Shown in pieces: positions 1 to 5,617 of a stretch of DNA of 7,967 nt. A program made the translations under genes and the position numbers. Source of the stretch: JBARCX01 sp049794535 (GTDB taxonomy: Bacteria > Pseudomonadota > Gammaproteobacteria > Xanthomonadales > Rhodanobacteraceae). Under the pieces are notes generated by a model, which made no database searches, was not told the origin of the DNA, and saw only the letters and a list, made by a program, of their open reading frames with translations. How positions within the stretch are numbered: the stretch's first letter is position 1; every line of letters starts with the position of its first letter. The stretch is from the NCBI GenBank assembly GCA_049794535.1, contig JBARCX010000076.1:1-7967 (forward strand), given 5' to 3'.

Positions 1-2
1 GT

Positions 3-773
3 ATTGCATCGCTGCTATTGCGAGCGATGATTGAAGATGGCGCGAGCGAGGAAGATGCGCGTCGTCGCTTCTATGCCGTCGACCGTTATGGCCTGCTTGT
101 CGAAGGCATGTCCGGTATTACGCCGGCACAGGTGCCTTTCGTGCAAACGCAGGTAAGCGTCGCCGGCTGGACGTTGCAGAAACCCGGCGAGATCGGACTG
201 TTCGACGTTGTATCCAACGCTAAGCCGACCGTACTCATCGGTGTCTCAGCCCAGGCAGGCGCATTTACCGAATCCGTCGTGCGCACGATGGCGCAGTATG
301 TCGAGCGGCCGGTCATCTTCCCGCTATCCAATCCCACATCTCGCAGTGAAGCGACTCCAGAGCAGCTCATCAACTGGACGGAGGGGCGCGCACTGATCGG
401 TACGGGCACTCCCTTCCCTCCCGTGCAGTACGACGGCAAGACGATCAAAACCGACCAGACCAACAACTCCTACATCTTCCCCGGTGTGGGACTGGGCGTG
501 ATTGCCATCGGCGCACGGCGAGTTACCGATGCCATGTTCATGGCGGCAGGACGCGCCCTCGCCGCGCTATCGCCAACCACAACGGACAAACACGGGCATT
601 TGCTTCCGCCGGTGGATCAGCTTCGCTCGGTATCCGTTGCAGTCGCCATGGCTGTCGCCAAGCAAGCGCAAGCCGATGGTGTAGCCGATCCGTGCGGTGA
701 CGACATCTTGGCCAAGCGCATCGCAGATCGGGTCTGGGCGCCACAATATCGACCTTACGAGGCACGCAAATAA
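3..773 (+). CDS. maeA: NAD-dependent malic enzyme (malate dehydrogenase, oxaloacetate-decarboxylating), C-terminal part
   Basis: Malic enzyme converts L-malate to pyruvate and CO2 with reduction of NAD(P), in the cytoplasm, linking the TCA cycle to pyruvate. The reading frame is open from base 3, so the gene enters from the left. About 256 codons are visible of a family length near 565, and a TTG at 18 is internal, not a start. The first residues (IASLLLRAM) follow directly on where the family's GxGxA(x)GIA nucleotide-binding turn would be. Visible family motifs are VDRYGLL, the DVV-NAKPTVLIGVS strand, PLSNPTSRSEATPEQ, TGTPFPPV, and NNSYIFPGVGLGV followed by RRVTDAMF. These match E. coli MaeA (SfcA) more closely than the longer MaeB fusion type, and no phosphotransacetylase domain follows; the protein ends at a TAA at 771-773 after APQYRPYEARK. 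It is convergent with the next gene. Cofactor preference (NAD or NADP) is inferred from overall similarity only, because the Rossmann motif lies outside the window. Confidence 0.93.
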   Translation: MASLLLRAMIEDGASEEDARRRFYAVDRYGLLVEGMSGITPAQVPFVQTQVSVAGWTLQKPGEIGLFDVVSNAKPTVLIGVSAQAGAFTESVVRTMAQYVERPVIFPLSNPTSRSEATPEQLINWTEGRALIGTGTPFPPVQYDGKTIKTDQTNNSYIFPGVGLGVIAIGARRVTDAMFMAAGRALAALSPTTTDKHGHLLPPVDQLRSVSVAVAMAVAKQAQADGVADPCGDDILAKRIADRVWAPQYRPYEARK

Positions 774-795
774 GGCGCGCAGAGTCCCAGCTATT

Positions 796-880
796 CCCTT
801 CTCCCATTGGGAGAAGGTGCCCAAAGGGCGGATGAGGGTGCGGCAAAATCATAGCGTGCCGCGCTGGCCGTACCCTCACC
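796..880. repeat. Compound intergenic hairpin repeat between convergent genes
   Basis: This stretch holds four potential stem-loops in a row or nested. The first is a near-perfect palindrome, TTCTCCCATTGGGAGAA, with arms 797-805 and 809-817. The second is GCCC-AAA-GGGC at 819-829. The third is a longer stem pairing 833-843 (TGAGGGTGCGG) with 868-878 (CCGTACCCTCA), broken only by one G-T wobble. Inside it lies a small AGCG/CGCT hairpin (853-856 with 862-865). No T-run follows on either strand, so a classical intrinsic terminator is not shown, though a transcript would fold strongly. From memory, very similar 'CTCCC..GGGAG..GGGTGAGGG' elements are dispersed between genes in Xanthomonadales and other proteobacteria. 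Membership of that repeat class is therefore likely but not proved here. The position between two convergent genes fits an element tolerated at, or acting at, transcript ends. Confidence 0.6.
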
Positions 881-934
881 CATCAGCCAGCTATCACTGC
901 TACGCACCGACAGGTTTGCCGATAACGCACCTCA

Positions 935-1891
935 TCAATCAATCGATGATTTGAGTGCTTTCGTGACTTCGCTGGCGATGTCGTCCTGGATCATCAATTT
1001 ATCGGCCCACGGTCGATCGTAGGTTTCAGACCAGACAACGAATCCGTCGTCGGCGCGAACGAGTCGCGCGGAGACGCGCAAGGTCGCTTCGGATTTGCGC
1101 ACGCTCCCATCCAGCACATAGGCCACATGCAGCGATTTGGCGATATCCGCGATGGTGACTTGCTTGCCTTTGAAATAGAACGAGTCGGTGGGGGCCGATA
1201 CCTGAAGGCCTGGGAATTTACTCAGCTTGTCGATCAGCTCATCGGTCATGCCATCGGCAAAAGGTTCCTCGTTCATCGCATCGGTCATATCGACAAATGG
1301 CAATACAGCGATGGATCTCGGATTCGGCACCACTTGGGCTGATGCAGCCACAGCTTGAGTGGTCGAGCGATTCCGAACGAGCAGATACGAAGCGAAGCCG
1401 CCAACGAGCAACACGACCACGACCAGCAGCAGTGCACGCATCATCGGGCGCGAACCCTCCTTTAGCACCTCGTCTCGATACGGCCCGATGTCTGCGTCAG
1501 TCACCGCCGGCACGGCAACGGGTAGCATGACGGGCTCGTCGACTCGCAAATCAACAGTCGCGACCATGCGATATCCACGCCTTGGCACCGTCGCGATGTA
1601 AGCAGGCTGCTTAGGGTCATCGCCCAGAAGGCGACGCAGCGACGTCACGGCCTGATAGACAGAGTCGGGAGTGACGATGACTCCTTGCCACACCTCGCTG
1701 AGCAAATCGTCGATGCTGACCACCTCGCCCGCGTTTTCGGCGAGACACAGCAAAAGACGCATCGTACGGGCCTCTACCCGTATGGATTCCCCGCCTCGCG
1801 ACATCTGGCCCGATGCCGGATGGACTGACCAGTCACCGATACGCAGCGTTTTTGTAGGCGAGTATTCCATTCCAGGCGTCATATAACCCAT
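935..1891 (-). CDS. Membrane-anchored winged-helix transcriptional regulator (CadC/ToxR type) with TolB-like C-terminal domain
   Basis: A 318-residue one-component regulator that should bind DNA while tethered in the inner membrane. Residues about 15-113 form an OmpR/PhoB-type winged helix: the segment IRVEARTMRLLLCL, then LLSEVWQGVIVTPDSVYQAV with the recognition helix, and the wing IATVPRRGYRMVA. An acidic, proline-containing linker follows. Residues about 152-172 (RALLLVVVVLLVGGFASYLLV) are a single transmembrane helix. Beyond it, in the periplasm, SIAVLPFVDM (193-202), FADGMTDELIDKLSKFPGLQV, YVLDGSVRKS and ARLVRADDGFVVWSETYDRP match the TolB-like/FlgO-like fold often fused to CadC-type regulators. 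Relatives commonly continue into TPR repeats, but this one stops just after the DDIASEV helix. The signal sensed is unknown. The start is uncertain: ATG 1891, ATG 1882 and ATG 1870 are in frame, none has a clear Shine-Dalgarno, and all lie before the DNA-binding domain. The gene is divergent from the LysR gene. Confidence 0.88.
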   Translation of the reverse strand: MGYMTPGMEYSPTKTLRIGDWSVHPASGQMSRGGESIRVEARTMRLLLCLAENAGEVVSIDDLLSEVWQGVIVTPDSVYQAVTSLRRLLGDDPKQPAYIATVPRRGYRMVATVDLRVDEPVMLPVAVPAVTDADIGPYRDEVLKEGSRPMMRALLLVVVVLLVGGFASYLLVRNRSTTQAVAASAQVVPNPRSIAVLPFVDMTDAMNEEPFADGMTDELIDKLSKFPGLQVSAPTDSFYFKGKQVTIADIAKSLHVAYVLDGSVRKSEATLRVSARLVRADDGFVVWSETYDRPWADKLMIQDDIASEVTKALKSSID

Positions 1892-1893
1892 TG

Positions 1894-1915
1894 TTTATAG
1901 CCATGAACGCATGGC
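1894..1915 (-). promoter_or_regulatory. Possible promoter/operator next to the CadC-like gene
   Basis: On the reverse strand an inverted repeat GCCAT-N6-ATGGC (1915 to 1900) is followed at once by TATAAA (1899-1894), and the upstream-most ATG begins three bases later. If TATAAA is a real -10 box, transcription would start at or after that ATG, and translation would probably use the later in-frame ATG at 1870. No convincing -35 box sits 16-18 bases upstream, so the site would need an activator or be weak. A short inverted repeat overlapping a -10 is a plausible operator, but five-base arms can arise by chance. Confidence 0.22.
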
Positions 1916-2021
1916 GCGCTGGATCTTCGCATCAACGTTGTGAACCAGCAATTGTCGTAAGAGCCTGTTCAAAGAAGATCGCCGGTCTAGCCGCCTCATG
2001 GCCGGCACCCACGCCTTGCCA

Positions 2022-2027
2022 TACAAT
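2022..2027 (+). promoter_or_regulatory. Candidate -10 box for the LysR-type gene
   Basis: TACAAT sits 29 bases before the ATG at 2057 and differs from the consensus TATAAT at one base. The hexamer at the expected -35 distance (TGGCCG, 1999-2004, 17-base spacer) is a poor match, as is common for regulated promoters. The surrounding stretch 2021-2040 is the most A/T-rich part of the divergent intergenic region. The same region holds an 8-base palindrome CAACGTTG at 1933-1940, which could be part of a regulator site but has no wider symmetry. Confidence 0.3.
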
Positions 2028-2056
2028 ACAAAAACTCATCAATAAGTGGCTCAATC

Positions 2057-2932
2057 ATGATTGTTGAAAATGGATTGGCGCTGCGCCCGCTCGACCTGGA
2101 TGCCGTGCAGGCCTTTGTGCTTGTGGCCGATCTCGCCAGCTTCACGCGGGCGGCCGAGGCTCTGGATACCACCCAGTCGGCGGTAAGTCTCAAACTGAAA
2201 CGGCTCGAGGGCCGACTGGGCCGACGGCTGCTTGAACGCACCCCGCGACGTGTGCGGCTATCGGCAGAAGGCGTCACCTTTCTCGACGCTGCGCGCGAAT
2301 TGCTCAACGCGCATGAGCGTGCACTCGGTAGCCACGTAAATTCGCGCATGAGCTTACGCATTGGCATCGGCGATCAGGCAGCGGGTACGCAACTGCCTAC
2401 ACTGCTAGCGAAGGTGGGTGCGTACGATCGCGCGCTACGTTTTGAGGTGCGCATTGGCACGTCGCGCAGTTTGCTGGCCGCCTACGACAGCAGCGAGCTC
2501 GACGCAGTGATCGTTTGTCGCGATATCGAGCGGCCCGATGGCGTGGTGCTATTCGCCGAGCCGCATTATTGGTACGCCGTTTCCGATTGGGAACAAACAC
2601 CCGGCGAACCGCTACGACTCGCCTCACTGGCATCACCCTGCATCGTGCGCGGACTGGCACTTAAAGCATTGGACGAAGCCGGCGTGGCCTGGAGCGAAGT
2701 GTTTGTCGGCGGCGGCATTCCCGCAGTGAGCGCGGCTGTCTCTGCCGGCCTCGCGGTATCACCGCTTACGCGCCGCACCTGCCCACCACTGGCGGTAGAT
2801 GTGGGAGCACGGCTGGGACTGCCGCAACTACCGCCGATTGAAATCACGCTCTATACGCGAACAGCTGAGCCACGCACGCGGGAGGCCATTCGCATCCTGG
2901 TCGCTGCGTTGCGAACGACCGTATCGAATTAG
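2057..2932 (+). CDS. LysR-family transcriptional regulator (LrhA/PecT-like)
   Basis: A 291-residue cytoplasmic DNA-binding regulator of normal LysR length. Residues about 13-72 are the N-terminal winged helix-turn-helix: LDAVQAFVLVADLASFTRAA, then the recognition helix TTQSAVSLKLKRLEGRLGRRL, then LLERTPRRVRLSAEG. The linker helix runs to about residue 90. Residues about 98-285 form the periplasmic-binding-protein-like effector domain, beginning LRIGIGDQAA, with SELDAVIVCRD, YWYAVSD, SPCIVRGLALKALDEAGVAW and AAVSAGLAVSPL. The pattern 'W-L-C--R--AL-AL--AG--W...AV-AGL-V' resembles the LrhA/PecT/HexA branch, but the effector and targets cannot be read from sequence. The ATG at 2057 fits the usual N-terminus, with only a weak AAGTGG upstream as ribosome site. 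LysR genes often control the divergent neighbour, here the CadC-like regulator, and often themselves. Control of the convergent efflux operon is possible but not shown. Confidence 0.93.
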   Translation: MIVENGLALRPLDLDAVQAFVLVADLASFTRAAEALDTTQSAVSLKLKRLEGRLGRRLLERTPRRVRLSAEGVTFLDAARELLNAHERALGSHVNSRMSLRIGIGDQAAGTQLPTLLAKVGAYDRALRFEVRIGTSRSLLAAYDSSELDAVIVCRDIERPDGVVLFAEPHYWYAVSDWEQTPGEPLRLASLASPCIVRGLALKALDEAGVAWSEVFVGGGIPAVSAAVSAGLAVSPLTRRTCPPLAVDVGARLGLPQLPPIEITLYTRTAEPRTREAIRILVAALRTTVSN

Positions 2933-2937
2933 AGCCG

Positions 2938-2979
2938 CTTACCTGGTCATTCCGGCCTACGCCGGGATGACCAGGTAAG
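2938..2979. repeat. Long stem-loop between convergent genes; dispersed-repeat type, possible bidirectional terminator
   Basis: Bases 2938-2956 pair with 2961-2979 around a four-base loop (CTAC). The stem is 19 bp with a single G-T wobble at 2951/2966, and the outer 13 bp (CTTACCTGGTCAT / ATGACCAGGTAAG) are perfect. The hairpin starts six bases after the LysR stop codon and ends 33 bases before the NodT-type gene's stop codon, so both convergent transcripts would run into it. There is no T-run on either side, so it is not a textbook intrinsic terminator. The core 'GTCATTCCGGC...GCCGG(G/A)ATGAC' recalls a hairpin repeat seen between genes in many proteobacterial genomes (recalled, not searched). 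It may block read-through or protect 3' ends. Confidence 0.65.
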
Positions 2980-3012
2980 AGCGCTGGCCGCAACGCTGCG
3001 ACTCAGGACCCG

Positions 3013-4440
3013 TTACTTGCTAGCCAATTGATCCGATGCCCAACCACCACCAAGTGCGCGAATCAACTGCACACTGGCACGCAGACGCTGGGTATCCAGG
3101 CTGAGCAAGCCACGCTGCTCCTGCAAAGCAACCGTCTGCGCCTGCACCACATCGAGATAGCTGACGGCACCGTGCTTGTACTGGGTCATGGCGAGATCCA
3201 GTGCGTGCTGTGCGGCGTCGGAAGCATCTTTCTGATCGTTGCCGGCCGTGCCAAGGTGATCGAGCAAGGTGAGGTTGTCCTGCACCTGCTGGAACGCACC
3301 GAGCACCACACCACGATAGGTCGCACCTGCGGCATCGGTTTGCGCCTTCGCCGCAGCGATGGTGGCTTTGCGATAGCCACCATCGAACACATCAAGCAAC
3401 AGGGACGGACCAATCGCCCAGATGCGATTCGGTGCAGTGACCAAGTTGGCCCAACCGGTGCTTTGGTAGCCGCCCTGGGCATTGAGCGTCAGCGAGGGGA
3501 ACCATGCCGCGCGCGCCACGCCAATGCGTGCATTCGCTGCGGCCACGCGACGTTCGGCGGCGGCGATATCCGGCCGGCGCTGCAACAAGGTCGATGGCAC
3601 ACCGATCGGTACGACCGGCACCGGGATCGATGTGGTCTCAGCTTGCAGGCTGAAGTTGGTGGCGTTCTCGCCCACCAGCACCGCAATGGCATCCTGTATC
3701 AAGGTGCGCTGCGCGATGGTTTGCGACCATTGCGAACGCGCATCGGATAGCTGCGTCTGCGCACGCGATACATCCAGGCCAGAAACGATGCCGCCGGCAT
3801 GCAGATTGCGCGTCAACTGCAATGCTTTCTCATACGCCTGGATGGTTTGCTGCAACAACGCGACTTGCTGATCGAGACCGCGCAATTGCACATAGTCATC
3901 GGCCAGCTGAGCTTGCAGGCTGAGCTGCGCCGAGGCCAGATCGGCCGCTGCCGCCAGTGCATCGTCACGACCTGCGGTGACGGTGTTGCGCACACGGCCC
4001 CACAGGTCGACTTCGTAACTGGCTTCGGCACCCACGGTATAGGAGTGATAGTCCGCTGGCGCGGTGGCACCACGCAGCGGCGCGGTAGCCGATTGCCGAT
4101 CCCGCTGTGCGTTAGCGTCCAGGCCAATCTGCGGAAACAACCCAGACCGCGCTTGTGCACTGAACGCCTGTGCTTGCGTGTAATGCGCAAGCGCAGCCGC
4201 GAGATCCGCGTTATTGGCCAGCAGGCGTGTTTGCAGCTGGTCAAGCTGCGCATCGCCATAGAGCTGCCACCAATGATCACGCGGCAATTGATCTGACGGC
4301 TGCGCCGCAATCCACGGTCCCACTTCTTTGTATTGCTCTGCCGCCGTCGGCGTCACCGGCGGCTTGTAAGCCGGCGCCAGCGAGCAGCCGCCAAGCGCTA
4401 CGGCGATGCCGAGCGAAAGTGCGAGTTCAAGCTTTTTCAT
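3013..4440 (-). CDS. NodT/OprM-type outer-membrane efflux lipoprotein
   Basis: The exit duct of the tripartite efflux system, a TolC-like trimeric channel in the outer membrane. With the start chosen here it has 475 residues, normal for the family. Residues 1-19 are a lipoprotein signal (MKKLELALSLGIAVALGGC) with lipobox LGGC, so Cys19 should be lipidated. The mature part has DHWWQLYGDAQLDQL (about 55-69), the first efflux repeat with YEVDLWGRVRNTV (about 142-154), then LLQRRPDIAAAERRVAAANA and IGVARAAWFPSLTL opening the second repeat (about 285-320), FDGGYRK, and the C-terminal end RALGGGW. An in-frame ATG 30 bases upstream (4470) would add ten residues before the signal peptide. It is less likely because the lipoprotein signal begins exactly at 4440. 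Neither start has a clear ribosome site, and the chosen start overlaps the end of the adaptor gene by 14 bp, pointing to translational coupling. It is the last gene of the operon, and the substrate is unknown. Confidence 0.93.
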   Translation of the reverse strand: MKKLELALSLGIAVALGGCSLAPAYKPPVTPTAAEQYKEVGPWIAAQPSDQLPRDHWWQLYGDAQLDQLQTRLLANNADLAAALAHYTQAQAFSAQARSGLFPQIGLDANAQRDRQSATAPLRGATAPADYHSYTVGAEASYEVDLWGRVRNTVTAGRDDALAAAADLASAQLSLQAQLADDYVQLRGLDQQVALLQQTIQAYEKALQLTRNLHAGGIVSGLDVSRAQTQLSDARSQWSQTIAQRTLIQDAIAVLVGENATNFSLQAETTSIPVPVVPIGVPSTLLQRRPDIAAAERRVAAANARIGVARAAWFPSLTLNAQGGYQSTGWANLVTAPNRIWAIGPSLLLDVFDGGYRKATIAAAKAQTDAAGATYRGVVLGAFQQVQDNLTLLDHLGTAGNDQKDASDAAQHALDLAMTQYKHGAVSYLDVVQAQTVALQEQRGLLSLDTQRLRASVQLIRALGGGWASDQLASK

Positions 4441-5617
4441 GGGGCTTAGCCGCTGTTTCGTTGGCTGCAATCTTTACGGTGTCGCCATCGTTGATGCCAT
4501 CCGGCGGGCTGTTGATCACGCGATCCCCTGCGGACAGGCCCGTACCGATCTCAACCGTTTTACCGTAGTCGTGCAGGATGCTCACCGCCTTGAAGGTGAT
4601 CTTGTCGTCGCTACCTACCGTCGCTACGCGCAATCCCTTGTTGTCGAAAATCAGTGCACTAGCAGGTACACGCAGTGCAGCCGTATCCGCAGTGAGTGGA
4701 AAACGGACGTGGGAAAAACTTCCCGGCATCAGCTTGCCATCCGTGTTGTCCACCACCAGCTGCACCAGCGTGGTACCGGAGTTCGCATTGACGGCATTCG
4801 CCGATGCCACCACCTGTGCATGGAAATCCTGGCTGGGGTACTCCGGCACTTTCAGTACGGCGCTGCTACCGGGGCGAACGGATGGAGCATATGTTTGCGG
4901 CACCTGCACGTAGACGCGCAGCTTGCGCGTATCGGAAACCACGAATAGCTCCGAGGTATTGCCACCGCCCGCATTGATCAACGCACCCACATCGGTATCG
5001 CGCGCCGTCACCACGCCATCAAATGGTGCAACGATGCGGGCAAAAGCCTTGGTAGCCAGCAAGCGATCGACATTGGCTTGCGCCGCATTCATCTGCGCCA
5101 TCTTTGCTGCGTAATCGCCCGTCTTTGCATCGACATCCTGCTGTGCCACGGAGTCGCTGCCGAGCATGGCCTGCCAGCGCCGCGCCGTAATGCCCGCGAG
5201 TTCTGCATTGGCTTTGGTGCTGGCCAGATCGGCACGGGCTTGCAGCAATTGCTGATCGATTTCCGGTGTCTGGATCTCGGCGAGCAACTGGCCGGCCTTC
5301 ACCGGCGCGCCGATATCCACGTTCCAGTTCTTAAGGTAGCCGCTTACCTGCGCGTAGATCGGTGCGCGTATATAGGCTTCCATACGTCCAGGCAGATCCA
5401 GCACCCCGCCGGTCGCACTCGGTTCGGGTGACACGACACTCACCGTGGGCACGGCTTGTGTCTCGGTCCAGTTTTTCAAGCTATTCGCCTGGGTGACGCG
5501 GGTGATCAGGCCGATCACGACCACGGCGATCAGCACGATTATCGTGATGAGCCCGGTCAGACGCAGTCCGCGTCGGGAGAACGTCGAGGTAGGAGTGGTT
5601 GCGATTTCAGACGACAT
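4427..5617 (-). CDS. RND efflux membrane-fusion (periplasmic adaptor) subunit, HlyD/AcrA type
   Basis: The periplasmic adaptor that joins the RND pump to the outer-membrane duct; 396 residues from the chosen start. Residues about 18-39 (LRLTGLITIIVLIAVVVIGLIT) form an N-terminal membrane anchor without a lipobox, so it is held in the inner membrane by a helix rather than by lipid as in AcrA. About 79-119 is the first lipoyl half (IYAQVSGYLKNWNVDIGAPV, then GQLLAEIQTPE). About 120-190 is a Gln/Ala-rich coiled-coil hairpin. About 192-215 is the second lipoyl half (IVAPFDGVVTARDTDVGALI). A beta-barrel (ELFVVSDTRKLRVYVQVPQ to MPGSFSHVRF) and a membrane-proximal domain ending in TVEIGTGLSAGDRVI follow. 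A further ATG at 5638 would add seven residues but has no ribosome site, while ATG 5617 has GGAG nine bases upstream. That start overlaps the pump gene's stop by 11 bp. Confidence 0.93.
   Translation of the reverse strand: MSSEIATTPTSTFSRRGLRLTGLITIIVLIAVVVIGLITRVTQANSLKNWTETQAVPTVSVVSPEPSATGGVLDLPGRMEAYIRAPIYAQVSGYLKNWNVDIGAPVKAGQLLAEIQTPEIDQQLLQARADLASTKANAELAGITARRWQAMLGSDSVAQQDVDAKTGDYAAKMAQMNAAQANVDRLLATKAFARIVAPFDGVVTARDTDVGALINAGGGNTSELFVVSDTRKLRVYVQVPQTYAPSVRPGSSAVLKVPEYPSQDFHAQVVASANAVNANSGTTLVQLVVDNTDGKLMPGSFSHVRFPLTADTAALRVPASALIFDNKGLRVATVGSDDKITFKAVSILHDYGKTVEIGTGLSAGDRVINSPPDGINDGDTVKIAANETAAKPHEKA

Noticed and set aside
18..20. TTG as a start codon of the malic enzyme frame
   Set aside because: The frame is open to the window edge and the residues before it (IASLL) continue the family sequence, so the gene is truncated by the window and not short.
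538..879. Reverse-strand frames crossing the end of the malic enzyme gene and the hairpin repeat
   Set aside because: They overlap a real gene antisense and a structured repeat, and show no domain or credible start.
1981..2006. GCCGG/CCGGC inverted repeat in the divergent region
   Set aside because: Five-base GC-only arms 16 bases apart are expected by chance in DNA of this composition.
3028..3750. Open frame of 240 codons on the forward strand inside the NodT-type gene
   Set aside because: It lies wholly antisense to a confidently identified gene, its translation has no recognisable domain, and long antisense frames are expected in GC-rich coding DNA.
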